Source: Conidiobolus coronatus NRRL 28638 (lineage: Eukaryota; Entomophthoromycota; Entomophthoromycetes; Entomophthorales; Conidiobolaceae). Taken from it: DNA of 52,681 nt. The stretch is from positions 37,247-89,927 of the forward strand of contig KQ964464.1 in assembly GCA_001566745.1 (NCBI GenBank), given 5' to 3'. Under the pieces are notes generated by a model. It made no database searches, was not told the DNA's origin, and was given only the letters and a program-made list of their open reading frames with translations. Of the stretch, positions 23,430-36,951 are shown piece after piece. A program made the position numbers and the translations under genes. How positions within the stretch are numbered: position 1 is the stretch's first letter; every line of letters starts with the position of its first letter.

Positions 23430-24128
23430 CTCTTCTGCTTTGAGAGTCTTTTGTTTATTTTAATAAATATTATATTATTTATATTACTTTATTTTCTATA
23501 TTAATGTCTATCTCTGATTAATTTATGGTGCTAAAGATTAGCATATTAACATTTTCAATACGCTTATTACTTATACATATGTAAAACACCACTCAACCCA
23601 ATAAAATCTACCTAAAAATTTTAATATGTAAATTTGTAATATTTTTGGATTTTTATATTCTTAAAGTATATTAAACAATTACAATAGTAAAATAGAGCTA
23701 TAAATGTATAATTACATATCATTAAGAAATTTTTTCTTTAATAAGTATATAAATACTAATAACTCGCTTATATTGCTATTAAAATTTTGAACTAAATTCA
23801 AATAAATTTAAATCAACTGAGCACAAATGTTTTATTTTAATTTGGTATAAAGCCATGTTATCAATTAACTATACCATTATAGAGCTAAGATGGATTAGAT
23901 ATCAGCTATGAATCTGGGAAAGATTAAGTTTAGTGATTGCTTTAATAGTATATTATTAAAGATTTATGTTTACATCCAATCTAATGCAATGGTACATTAT
24001 AATTATATACATATAATCTCCAAAGCCAGTTATAGTATTAAAAACTATGAATTAAAAAGAAAAACACTGTATTGTCAGAGTAACTTTCATTTCCAATGAA
24101 TATATAGGCATTGCATAATTGAATTCCA
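23430..24128. other. intergenic spacer between convergent genes
   Basis: 699 bp of AT-rich DNA between the stops of thioesterase B and the DUF1769 gene. The short open frame at 23908-24099 has the composition of the surrounding spacer and is not supported as a gene. No repeat is seen. Confidence 0.4.
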
Positions 24129-24974
24129 TTAATCAAGATCCATCTCATCTTGCTTTTCTTTTTCTGGCACTGGCTCTTCGAACTCTTTTAGATTGAATAA
24201 AATAGCAAAAAATATTGTTCCTTTGCTTTTAGACTTGCATACAAAACGCAACGGCTCACCATTCCAATACGGCATTACATCTAAGCTAATCACTGGAATT
24301 CGTATGCATCTTGTTGTGGGGTCGATATATGGATTATAAAAATCAACGCCCAGTGTGTGATTTGGTGTGATTTTTATCTGCTTGAGTTTGTTCAAGTCAC
24401 TTAATTGCGCTCTTCTTTCAGCTCCACTATAAGATGCTTTAGCTCCTGGAAACAGAGCCTTTGTATCTTCTTCAATTGGTCTCCCTGATTCCTTTTGTGG
24501 GACTTGTATTTCGTCCTCTTCTTGAATAGAAACGTTAACAGTGTTCATTGATACCACCAGTGGGCTAAATGCTGAAGGCCTATCACATGTGAGATCAATT
24601 TCTAGTCCAGGATCAAACCAAGTAGCAAAAGAAGTTAGCAAAGAGATAGCTTTTGGCAAAGGTAATGGTTTCTCAAACTGATTTCCAAACACTATATCAT
24701 CTGCCGTCCATTCCTGTTTGAACTTGCCAACAATCTCAAGTGAAAAATAGTCATGGTTACCGTTGAAATATGGCGAATTTGTATTTAAAGTCTCAGATGT
24801 ATCTGGTTTAAAAGGAAGGCCGTCATAATCTTTGACTCTAACACGTATACAACCTTTAAAGTACTCAGAGTCAACCCAAGTTGGGCTTGATTCATCATTT
24901 ACTTTTACTTCTGTCAAGCTTTCCTCTTTGTAATCTTTACCTGCTTGAATTTGTAAAATATACTTATCTCTCAT
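24129..24974 (-). CDS. DUF1769 family protein (Duc1-like)
   Basis: Single exon, 281 residues, ATG at 24974. Family features visible: an N-terminal beta-rich part with SPYFNGNHDYFSLEIVGKFK (about 67-86), then ADDIVFGNQFEKPLPLP (about 91-107), FDPGLEIDLTCDRPSAFSPL (about 120-139), and a C-terminal beta segment ending in an acidic, Lys/Glu-rich tail. This combination is the fungal DUF1769 domain. In fission yeast the DUF1769 protein Duc1 binds phosphoinositide and localises to the cell periphery; extending that to this protein is inference. A perfect ATGACGTCAT element lies 87-96 bp upstream of the ATG. It is transcribed divergently from VPS13, 1.4 kb away. Confidence 0.8.
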   Translation of the reverse strand: MRDKYILQIQAGKDYKEESLTEVKVNDESSPTWVDSEYFKGCIRVRVKDYDGLPFKPDTSETLNTNSPYFNGNHDYFSLEIVGKFKQEWTADDIVFGNQFEKPLPLPKAISLLTSFATWFDPGLEIDLTCDRPSAFSPLVVSMNTVNVSIQEEDEIQVPQKESGRPIEEDTKALFPGAKASYSGAERRAQLSDLNKLKQIKITPNHTLGVDFYNPYIDPTTRCIRIPVISLDVMPYWNGEPLRFVCKSKSKGTIFFAILFNLKEFEEPVPEKEKQDEMDLD

Positions 24975-26372
24975 TTTTATATTTTTTAATTATTAAAGTT
25001 ATATTCTTAAATATTATTTGATATTTTGATTCCAAACTCTACATTTATAATATTAATGTTATGACGTCATTAAATATCATTTGCTTTACTTAGCCATTTT
25101 TTATTTCTTTTGTCTAATCTATATTATTGCTTAGTATTAAGTTAGTAATTTGCATATTAAATCTTTTAATAATAATTCTGACATGTATTATCTGACTTTC
25201 AACGAGTTATCTGTATATACTAATTTTTACTTATCTATGTTAAAATAGCTATTTTCAAACTCAGCTGCTTAAAAACTAAATTAATTGAATTTTCCAAAAT
25301 ATTTTTACATTTAATCCTGTCACAACCTTGCTCCCTTTTAATAATGAATAAAGCTACTATATAACCCTTATTTTCAACTAATATTAATTATCTAATTTAT
25401 TGAAACACAATAATAATGTTTGAAGAGTATTTTCTTATATATATTACGACAGTATAGAGTGATTTAGCTTATATTAAGCTGTAGTGATTATAAAATTCAA
25501 TCAACATTACTTCATCATAATTAACAATATGAAGTTTTTCTTATATAATGCCAGAGTTTTTGAATTCAAATTGGATAATACGTCATAAAATGTGCTAAAT
25601 TGTAATTGTTTTATTGAGTTATTGACAAAAACCAACTTGATATTAAAGCTTAGTTGTTGCATAATACTTATAATAAAAATCAAGCACAAATTCAGAACTT
25701 AGATCTTAACCAATGTAATCCAAAGTTTTAATTGTGTAAATATGAGGTTTTCGCTTTGATTATAAACTTTGATCATCTCACTTTAAGTTTATTTTTTATT
25801 TATATCAACATTAAACACCAGTGGCTTTTAAATCCATTTTCAGAATCGTACAATAACTGATTACTAAAAATTTAGTTTTAAATTTAGCTTGTGAATAGTT
25901 TAAACCCTAATAATAACTCTTGAAATTTACCTAGTTCAATCTGGAGAATATTGCTAAATAAGTAAAAAATTGAAACTAACTACTAAAAATTACAAGGAAA
26001 TGTTGCCATCACTATTTTTATATCCATCTAATTTTATTTAACAATCTTAATTAAAACAATTTATATGATAGCTGTTAAAGTTTGATGAACTAAAATGTTA
26101 ATTTATTATTTCATAATGATTAAGCAAAATTAGTGTAAATGATGTCACACATTGATCATCAGCAACCCATAATCAACTTTTTTAGACCTAATAATTGCAT
26201 TTTTGTCCTGTATAATACTAGGATTGTGACTGAATTTCACCTCATCGTTTCTTTTAAGTTTATTCTATTTTTTATAATTTAAAAATATCATAATATCATT
26301 AATTTAAATTAATCTAAAGAATACTCATATATTTTTAAATATATACTATTTAATTACTTTTATTGATTTAAA
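24975..26372. other. divergent spacer between the DUF1769 gene and VPS13
   Basis: 1.4 kb of AT-rich DNA between two start codons. Apart from the ATGACGTCAT palindrome at 25061-25070, nothing stands out. The 60-codon open frame at 25507-25689 (-) looks like chance. Confidence 0.4.
25061..25070. promoter_or_regulatory. CRE/ATF-type palindrome ATGACGTCAT
   Basis: A perfect 10-bp ATF/CREB site 87 bp upstream of the DUF1769 start codon. In fungi such sites bind bZIP factors of the Atf1/Sko1/Aca1 class, often in stress responses. The position is ideal for promoter control, but binding is inferred from sequence only. Confidence 0.45.
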
Positions 26373-29300
26373 ATGTTTGAATCAGTTGTTGCAAATGTTT
26401 TAAATCAAGTGTTAGGGGATTATGTAGATAATTTTCAAACCAATCAATTAAACATAGGAATTTGGAGCGGTAATTATTTTATCTTGCTTTAAGTACTCAA
26501 TATTTATATTTTTTAGGTGATGTAAAATTATCAAATTTAAAATTAAAAAGGGAAGCGCTTGATAAATTAAAAATTCCTATTGATTTTAAAGAAGGTATTA
26601 ATATTATTTAAATTATTATCAAAACTCTAAACTTTTAAAATAGGCTACCTTGGAGAATTGGTTATGAAAATCCCTTGGCATAATTTGAAAAGTTTGCCTG
26701 TTCAAATTTATATTAAAAATGTTTATCTCCTTTTGAATCCTAAGAACAGTGTTGATGTAATTTGTTTACTATACTCAATACTTTTTATATTAAATTTTTT
26801 TTATAGCTCGACCCTGAAGAAGAAGAGGAACGCGCTCAGCGCTTGAAGCAGTCAAAGTTAGAAACTTCGGAACTTGTCACAGCTAAACCTTCAGCTCAGT
26901 CAGAAGGTATGTTAGCATAAACATTATCAAAAATATTTTCATTAATTAATTAAACTATTAGAGGAGCAAAAGAAGCAGCAGACTTTTATAACCCAACTCA
27001 CTACAAAAGTTATAGATAACTTGCAAGTTTCTATTAAAAATATTCATATTAGATATGAAGATTTTATCAGTAATCCTAATGTAAAATTAAATATCTCTTT
27101 TAGTGTGATATCCTTGACTAATAACTAAATTAGAGACCATTTGCTGCTGGTATAACTCTTTCCGAAGTATCTGCTATTTCTACTGATGCAAACTGGGTTG
27201 AATCTATTACTGGACAAGCTTTAGACTCTATCCATAAGGTATATTAATCCGTAATTGAGTAGAGTTTAAACTAATACGCTCACGTAGCTATTTAAACTAA
27301 AAAGCTTGGCAGTATACTGGAATACTGATGCTGACTCTCTGGCTGGAAAACCCACTAACGAAGCTATTGAAACATTTATGAGTCTTGTAAAGTTTATTAG
27401 CATATTTATACCTACTATCATACTCAACATTTATTAGATATTCTCTGAAAATCAACCAGTTTCTGATCACCATTTTATTCTCAAGCCAGTATCTGCTACA
27501 GCAAGGTTAACCGTAAACCACTACTATAGTCCAGATATAGCAAAAATGCTGGCAACTCTATTTTTCGACGAGTTTGGATTATGTTTAGATAATAATCAAT
27601 ATCATGATATGATGCTGATGGCTTCCATGTTTGATTTTACAATGAGAAAGCAAAAATATATCCAACACTATCCTCCAAAATCATCTTACAAAAAAGAGCC
27701 ATTGGCCTGGTTTAGATTTGCGGGAAGATGTATTTTACATGAAGTGCACCAGAAGCGTCAAGAATGGACTTGGGAATATTTTGCTGAAAGAAGAGATGAT
27801 AGAAAGAAATATCTTGAGTTATACACAGCATTTAAGCTTGAAACTATAACTGAAGAAGATAAAATTAAGTTACAAACTTTGGAACGTAAATTAAATTTTA
27901 GAGATATTCGATTCTATAGATCTTTAGCATCGCCCTCAATTAAAAAACAGCAAGCTTTGCGCAAACAACAAATACAGCAAAGCTCCCAGTCATCATGGAC
28001 CGGATATCTTTGGTCTTGGGGCACTGGTCAATCGCAAAACAAATCAGAAGATAATATGGTCTCAGATCAACAGATGCAACAGCTTTACGAAACCATTGAT
28101 TTTGACGAAGATGAAGCTTTGAAAACTGTAGAATACCCTAAAGAATATGTGCAATTCTGCCTTCAAGCCAAATTAAACAAAGGATCTGTACTATTGCGAT
28201 CTTGTTCAAATAATGGAGAAGATAACACAGTTAATTTAGAACTTGAGACATTTATGATTGGATTCTTAGAAAGACCAGATTCATATAAAGCAACATTGAC
28301 TCTAGATCAGCTCAACTTATTTGATGGAACATCTAAAAATACATTATACCCTCAGATTATTAAAGTATCTGAAGTTGTTAATGAAAATTCGACTCACACT
28401 AGGAATGAATTGATAACTGAAAATGACTTGAAATACCTTGATATTATTCAGGAGAACAGCGACCCCTTCATTGACGTGGTATATGAGCACAATCCGCTTA
28501 CAATAGACGCCGATGATGCTCTAAGCGTAAAGATGAGAAATTTAGAGGTTATTTATAACCCTACAGTTATTGAATCAGTTCTTAACTTTTTTACTCCGCC
28601 CACACCTGCTCATGACTCTGTAACTGCATTGATGGAGGCTGCTGGTAATACGATTGAAGGTCTTAAAAAACAAACTAGAGCGGGACTTACTTATGCTCTT
28701 GAAGTTCACAAAACAATGTACACTTTAATCGATATACAAGCTCCACTTTTGATATTTCCGCATAACTGCACTGATCCTAACTCATTAGTTGTAGTTTTGG
28801 ACTCTGGTCATTTGAATATGATCAGTGACCTAATCTCACCTGAAACTAAAGCTCACATTCAGTCCAAACAAGGACAGCCTCTTACCGAAGAATTGATTGA
28901 AGAGCTACACTCTCTTATGTATAACAAATTCACTTTAGATCTCACTTCTGTGCAGTTAGTAATAGGGCAGTCCGTTGAGAGTTGTTTAGAAGCAGTAAGA
29001 AATCCTGACTATGGAAGAGATCAGCATATTGTAGATAGAATTAATATGAAGCTGGATATATTCTTTTCTATTCTGCCAAAAGTTAGCCAATTTACAAAGA
29101 TCAAAGTTACAGGTAACCTTCCTTTACTAAAAATTAACGTCTCAGATCGAAAATACAGAGCATTTATGTCTACACTTAACATGCTTTCATTCTCAAATAA
29201 TGATGCTAACCAATCTCAACAGCCTTTATCATCGCCTACCTCTACTGTAAACAGCCCGCAAAAAAGATTATATCATAAGCCATCTACTGGCGTTCTTGCT

Positions 29301-32300
29301 GACCTCATTAACCGTGATGATCTTGCTGAAGATCTTCTGTTTTCAGATTCTGAGTCAGGAAACTCTGATGATGATGATGATGATCAGTTTTTTGATGCTG
29401 AAGATGATACTCAAAAGCAAATAGAAGAAAAATTTGGAAATTTAAACTCCAAATTTTTGGCAGTTGATTTTAAAATAGATCAACTAAAACTATCACTCAG
29501 AAGAGCTAACAAAGACATTTACAAAGATGAAGTTGAATTAGCTGAAGCTGTTTTAGATGGTTTTAAACTTGACTATACTCAATATCCTCATCATATGGAA
29601 GTAGATATTTTAATTGAAAAGCTGAATATTTTCGATAAACTGTATCCCGACTCAGTTTTTCGTCATTTGATTACCTCTGAGCCTGTAGATAAAGAGGAAA
29701 CTACATCAGATCATTTAGTTGTTATAAAATATATTTCGGTTAACGAGGATTCTCCAGAGTATATTTCAAAATATGACAGCATTGCAACTAGATTAGATGT
29801 TTCATTTTCTACGTTAAGTGTTATTGTTACTCAAAAGACTATTCTATCACTTTATTTCTTTTTACTTGAGACGTTCGTTCCGCAAGATACTGCTCAAAGT
29901 CAAGCTATACCAGCTAATACTTCTTCGGCTCCTAACCAAGCTGCAGTAAAGCCAGATAGCCCAAACCCGCCACCGGCAAGAACAATCAGTATAACTGCAA
30001 AATTCAATTCTATTCAGCTAATCCTTAATAATAATGGCGTGAAATTAGCTACTGCTCGATTTTTGAATGGTGGTGCTGTGCTATTAATGACACCTCAATC
30101 TTTAAGATTGACTTCTACACTAGCAAACTTCTTCATTATTAATAATATTGAGACTGGTGATAGTGTAAATTATCATTCATTCCGCCAGTTACTTTCTCTT
30201 GATGGCAAGCAACCCGCAATATTCAAGTATGAAAGCTTTAATAATCCACAACTTGATTACGACACTGCCATATCAGTAAACATGGGATCTGCCCGTATTA
30301 CTTTCCTCGAAGAACCTATCCAGCAATTGCTATCATTCTTCAGTCGCTTTGCTGCAATGCACGTGCTTTTCAACACTGCTAGACAAGCTGCTGCAGAATC
30401 AGCTGCCCAACTCCAAGAAAATGCAAATAGAATTCTCTTTGATATCAAAATTGCATCTCCTTATGTAGTATTTCCTAGAAACTCGCATTCAAAAGATACT
30501 CTCGTTGCTAATTTAGGAGAAATCACTATAAATAATGCATTCCCTAAAGATCCTCAGTCGAAGGACCCACGTAGATATCTAAACCATACGGTTTTAGATA
30601 TTACTAGCATCCGACTTACATCTTTAATATATTTCCCAGAGTTTAGGCAATCTTTACAGATAATTGATGATGTTGATATTCGTATAGAGATGACTTCTTG
30701 CGACCATGTTTCTGGAAGCGCGAGACCAGATATGGAAATTACTTGCGTAGTATCAGACGTAGTAATGAATCTCACAAGAAAGCAATACCAATTTATAATG
30801 AACATTCTTGAATCCATATCCAAAGCCTTTTCACCTAGCACAGATTCCAAAGACTTAGAAGAAATAACCCATCATGATGTTTCAAACTTACCTACATCAG
30901 ATGACCCTCACGATGCTAGCATTCAAATTCAGCAAAAGTCTGATAATCAGATTACACAAGACCCTAATCAACAAGATGTTTGGACGACTCTTGATATCGA
31001 ATTCAAAGTTGATAAAATTTTACTTGAGTTATTTGATGGTGATGATATACAGCCAAAGAAGCTGCATGAGTCTCGCTTGGTATTGTTCTCATTGAACAAA
31101 ACTTTAATTAAATATATGACGACTAGTCAAAGCAGAAGCGAAATGGAAGCTTCCATTCATAGTTTCATTGTTCAAGACACTAGGACAGATCATGAGTATT
31201 CATTTAGAGAAATTATCCCTGCTATCACTCACGAAGGACCTCAGTTTATGGCTCATATGAAGACTGCTCCTCAAACTTCTTCTTTTATTAATGTCACTGT
31301 TGACAGCCCTGTAGTTGTACTTGCTATTGACTTTATGTTTGCAATTAAGGAGTTTGCTTTAAGTCCCTTTAATGAAGAAAACTCCAAATCTCCTCCTCAA
31401 AACTCAAAATCAGCTGCTCCAAATAGCAATCAAGCACAACAAGCAAACTCTGAAGAAACTGCAGAATACCCGCTCCAATATAGAGTTAATGTCATCGATT
31501 CTCAAATTATCGTGTTGGCAGATTTGAAAGACCCCTCTTCTGAAGCCATTGTACTTGGAGTTGGCCAGATTTTAATTCACCAAGAAAATGTGCTGAATCT
31601 TTCTGTAGATCATATAAGTATGAGTTTATGCCAAATGAATGCCAGAGATCAGACTGCTTTGAAATTCATAGAAGACTTTGACCTAAATGTTGTAATTGAT
31701 GACCGCATTACAAAACCGGGACACCATTTAACAAGTATGGGAATTAATGTAAAGCCTCTAATCCTGAGACTTTCCTATAGAGATGTTATGCTTATTACCG
31801 ATGTAGTTAATCGATTTTCTCAGCTTTTAGGCAACTCTGATCCAGAAGCTAGCAACGTTTCTGAAACAGCTGTATCATCTAATAGCACAGATTCTTATAT
31901 GTATAACTCAAAATCTAATACCTATTATCAGCTATTATCTCGTGAAACACTACAAATAACTATGCAAGGTCTTCAAATTATTTTAATTCGAGATGCTTTT
32001 GATATGCCTATTTTAGATATAAATGCATCAAGCTTTAATATAAATGTTACCGATTGGTCACACTCTTTGAAAGCTGAAACCCAAATTCCAATCAAAGCAA
32101 ATTATTTTAATTTGAACAATTCAAATTGGGAGCCACTTATTGAACCATGGTCCTTTGGATTACTTGTCACCAGCGGCAAAGATCAGCCAATGAAAATTGA
32201 AGTTCAATCTAAGAGACAGTTTGACTTTAACATAACTCCAACCGTTATTGAATCATCTATGAGTTTATTAGAAGAATTAAGTATTAAGAATCCTCTAACT

Positions 32301-35300
32301 AACGCTCGCGGTGTCCATGTTCCCTATATCATAAAGAACAGAACAGGATACCCCATACATATTTGGGTTGAGGGTTCAAACAGTGATCACGATATAAAAA
32401 TACACAAAGTTGAAGATGGTGATGATCTACCTTGGAGATTTGACGATTGGAGAAAAGCTCGTGAAAACATTGTACAATCTAAGCATCGCTTATGTATCCA
32501 ATTTGAAAATGCTTCTTGGCAGCGATTAATGAATATACCTGTAGATAGAGCTGGAGAAAGCGTTCATATTTTAACTCCTAGTATTAATGATGTATTCCAT
32601 AAGTTAATATGTGAAGTTCAACTTAAAGACCATACCAAGATTGTTACTTTCCGCTCTCCTTTGATTATTCATAACTCCACTGTACTCCCTGTAGAATTTA
32701 TAGTGGTTGATTCTAAAGGCTCTAGGGTGTCCGGAGTTACAACTGTAGCTCCTGGCGCTAAGAGCTCTGTTCCAATTGAACATGCTTACAGATTTGGAAT
32801 CAAGGTAAGACCAAGTGCTGGATATGGATATGCCTGGAGCGAGAGATACTTCTACTGGAGAGAGTTCCTTGTGGGAGAAAAAATGAACTCAATATCGTGC
32901 GCTCCCTATGATTCAAATAACTCAGATTTTAGATTCCAAATTGATGGACATTTCAATGTATCCAACCCTATTGTATCTAACTACCCCTTTATTACATTTA
33001 AATTAAGTGCTCCGATTGAAATCGAAAATCTTCTACCATTTGATATAAAATATCGAATTCAGGACAAATCTGGTGGACCTGAATGGTCAAGTAGTCTTGA
33101 AAAGGGTGCTTTAGCCCCTATTCATGTAATAGACTCTAGTCACTTGCTTCTATTAACTCTTCAAATTAGTAACACTGATTATCGAACAAGTGAATTAGTA
33201 GCTATTCACTCCCCAGATTCAAATGGCCCTATTCCAGCTAATCAGATTACTTTACTTGATTCAAGTGGTCTTCAACTTACTCTAAATCTCCACTACACTA
33301 CAATTCCAGACTCTGGTGGTGCATTTAAGCTTAGTATATATTGTCCTTACGTAATCTTAAACAAAACTGGAATGGATATATGTTTTAAAACTCCATCAGT
33401 TGTTAGAACTAGCAGAGTTAATAATGATAATCAAAATCAGTATAACCCTTCAGATGTTCAACCATTTTTGTTTTCTTATGGATCTGGTGATAATCGCAGA
33501 AGAACTATGGTAAAGATTGGCACTGCTGATTGGAGTGTACCAGTAAGTTTTGAAGCTTCAGGTACTGTTTCTGAACTTACACTCAGAACAGCACACGAAC
33601 AAGAAGAGCTATATACTGGATTCAGCGTTAATGAAGGAGTTGGTAAATATCATTTATCGAAGATTGTTACGTTTACTCCAAGATTTATAATCACTAATAA
33701 GCTACAAGAGGCAATCGATTTCCGTGATATCGCTATCCCTCAACCTGTGACTCTTCAACCAGGAGATAAATCTCCTCTGTATTTCTTAAGCCGTAATGGT
33801 GAAAAGCAATTGACTATAAGATTTGCTGGAAATAATAGATGGTCTGCACCATTTAAGATAGACGAGGTTGGTAAAGTACATTTAAGAATTAGTAAGGATA
33901 AGGGCGATATGGAACTAATAAGAATCCGTATTCAATTAGAAGGGCCAGTTTTGTTTATTTCTTTTGAAAAAGAAGAAGGAAAATGGCCATTCAGGATTGA
34001 AAATCTTTACGATGCCGATATCACATTCTACCAAAGCAATGCACTATCTCGCCAATCTTCTGGAGCTGCAGAAGGTACAAAGTATCGACTACCTGCAGGT
34101 AGAATTGTACCTTACTCGTGGGATTATCCATCCGAGGCGAACAAATTGCTCGTTATTAGCGTCAATGGATTCCAAAGAGAAATTGATTTCCAAGAAATTG
34201 GTGTTAGCATGCCTTTCAAATTCAAAATTGAAAACCAATCACATATCATGTCAATAGAAGTAAAGGCTGAAGGTCTTGTAATGGTACTTAAACTGACTCC
34301 TTATAGAGCAGATGAGAGTGTTTTTAAACCTACTTACGCCCCTGCACCCTCAACAAACGCCAATCCCACATCAGTACATACTACCGTTACAAGAACAGGA
34401 ACTACTCAAGGATTTGAACTAGTTCAAACAGAATCTAAGATTTCATTCACTTTCCAGGTTAAATTAGAAGGGATAGGAATATCTTTAATTAATAGAAGAA
34501 ATCAAGAGCTAATATATGCTACACTTAGAGGACTTGATTTTAAGTTTGAAAACTCTGATGTTTCTCAGTCAATCAGCTTGTGCATTAAATGGATTCAAGT
34601 TGACAATCAGTTATATGGTGCGCTATATCCTATTGTACTTTATCCTACAGAAATTCCAAAACATGGCAATGAGTCCAATCTACACCCTGCGCTTAGATTT
34701 ATTGCAGTTAAAACTAAAGATGAGTCTTATGGTGTAGAATTTTACAAATATGTTACCTTTTTAATACAAGCTATGTCATTTGAAGTGGATGAAGACTTCT
34801 TATTTGCTTTACTGGACTTTGCAAAATATAGTATTCCTGGAGCTGAAATTGAGAATATCCATGACGATGACCTTAATCCACATTCTATGGAAATTGTCGA
34901 ACCAAAGGCTCAGGAAGATGAGCACCTTTCTTTCTTTGAAGTTTTCCATGTTCAACCATTGAAGCTTAACATTTCTTTTACCAGAACTGAAAGAATTAAC
35001 CAAGAAGAAAATCCACCACCTTCCCATAACCCTATTACTTTCTTATTCAATGTTCTTACCATGACTATTGGAAGTATCAATGATGCGCCAATCAAATTCA
35101 ATGCTCTAGTTCTTGAGAATTTGTTAGCAACATATCCAGTTTTGATCAATAGATTCTCCAACTACTATAGTCAAGAGTTCTTATTCCAAATTCACAAAAT
35201 TGTTGGATCTGCCGATGTTATTGGAAACCCTGTAGGTTTATTTAATAATTTAAGCAGTGGTGTTGTAGATATTTTCTATGAACCTTATCAAGGATTCGTA

Positions 35301-36146
35301 ATGAGCGATAGACCCCAAGATTTTGGAATTGGTTTAGCTAAAGGTACCAGTTCATTTGTTAAAAAGACTGTATTTGGATTATCTGATTCGCTAAGTAAAA
35401 TTACTGAAAGTTTGGGTAAAGGTCTTTCTGTTGTCACTATGGATAAAGCATACCAAGATAGGCGAAGAATGACAAGAGTCAGGAACAGACCCAAGCATGC
35501 CTTATATGGAGTTGCTCAAGGTGCTGAATCATTTGGATCAAGTGTGGCTAGCGGATTAACTGGTGTATTGATGAGACCTATTGAAGGCGCTGAAAAAGAA
35601 GGCGTTGGAGGCTTCTTCAAAGGTATCGGCAAAGGTTTAGTTGGAGCTGTTGCTAAACCAGTAGTTGGCGTTTTTGATCTTGCCAGCAATGTTGCTGAAG
35701 GAATTAGAAATACAACAACTGTATTTGATGGAATTGATATTGATCGTGTCCGTTTAACAAGATATATTGGGCCAGATGGCGTGTTAAAACCTTATTCACA
35801 GCGAGAAGCTTTGGGTCAATCTTGGCTTAGAGAAGTAAAAGATGGAAAATATTTTTCAGAAAACTATATTGCACATTACGATCTTAGAAGCTCACAAAAT
35901 GTTATCATGCTCACTGGAAACAGAGTTCTCCTTCTTCGCTCCAAACAGCTTACTTTAGAATGGGACATTGCGCTATCTGAGTTACATAGCGTTAGCATTG
36001 TAAATAATGGAATTCAATTCGTCCTCAATAGCGGCGAACCCGGTCCTTTCATCCCAATTGTTGAAGCTGCTGCAAGAAAATGGTTCTTTGCTAAAGTTGA
36101 AGAAGCGCATAATCAATATAGACAATCCAATAAGCCTCTGGAATAG
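26373..36146 (+). CDS. VPS13: Vps13 bridge-like lipid transfer protein, 8 exons
   Basis: Exons 26373-26469, 26517-26594, 26644-26756, 26807-26906, 26962-27080, 27134-27238, 27288-27386 and 27438-36146; 3139 residues, almost the yeast length. It forms a long hydrophobic groove that moves glycerophospholipids in bulk at organelle contact sites. Seen: a chorein N domain at the start ([18 protein letters not shown], later KNIHIRYED); repeated beta-groove segments through the middle; an acidic run followed by QFFDAED (887-893), a FFAT-like motif; the Vps13 adaptor-binding region (about 2200-2460); the conserved EPYQGF segment (about 2849) followed by amphipathic helices [20 protein letters not shown]; and a PH-like domain (about 3010-3130). 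All seven introns (47-55 nt) fall in the first 1.07 kb, followed by one 8.7-kb exon. Confidence 0.97.
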
Positions 36147-36294
36147 CTCTAATTCCAATTTAAATACAGCTTTTGCTTGCTACAAATAAATACTCTCCTT
36201 ATTAAATTTTATTAATATTAAAAAACACATATAAAACATCTCTTTTATTCGTTTTGAACTATTTTTCAATTTTTTTATACAAAAGTGAGCTATA

Positions 36295-36557
36295 TGAGAG
36301 ATTCTGGTTAATTTTGCCCAAATTTAGTATGAACTCTGTTCAAAATTTTAACTTTAATACAAGCGCGTTATTAACACATGATGCTATTAAATAAAATAGA
36401 AAAGTTGATAATATAATATTAGAACGCTTTATTATAAATACTAACTAATAAAACATATTATTTAATACGCCTTAAACATGTAAAAATCAAAAATATTATA
36501 AATTTACAATATAAAAAATTTTGGACCAAATTTCCTCAATTTAGTCAGAATCTCTCA
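36295..36557. mobile_element. MITE copy 2 (263 bp, TA target duplication)
   Basis: Ends are TGAGAGATTCTGGTTAA on the left and a reverse-complementary TTAGTCAGAATCTCTCA on the right, flanked by TA at 36293-36294 and 36558-36559. Length, ends and interior blocks match copy 1 at 8284-8545. It sits about 150 bp after the VPS13 stop and may lie within or next to its 3' UTR. The right flank reaches the assembly gap 15 bp later. Confidence 0.8.
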
Positions 36558-36574
36558 TATTATTCTATAATTTT

Positions 36575-36951
36575 NNNNNNNNNNNNNNNNNNNNNNNNNN
36601 NNNNNNNNNNNNNNNNNNNNNNNNNNNNNNNNNNNNNNNNNNNNNNNNNNNNNNNNNNNNNNNNNNNNNNNNNNNNNNNNNNNNNNNNNNNNNNNNNNNN
36701 NNNNNNNNNNNNNNNNNNNNNNNNNNNNNNNNNNNNNNNNNNNNNNNNNNNNNNNNNNNNNNNNNNNNNNNNNNNNNNNNNNNNNNNNNNNNNNNNNNNN
36801 NNNNNNNNNNNNNNNNNNNNNNNNNNNNNNNNNNNNNNNNNNNNNNNNNNNNNNNNNNNNNNNNNNNNNNNNNNNNNNNNNNNNNNNNNNNNNNNNNNNN
36901 NNNNNNNNNNNNNNNNNNNNNNNNNNNNNNNNNNNNNNNNNNNNNNNNNNN
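36575..36951. other. assembly gap of 377 N
   Basis: Unresolved bases immediately beside MITE copy 2. Its closeness to a dispersed repeat suggests that further repeat sequence broke the assembly. Open frames through it are artefacts. Confidence 0.95.
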
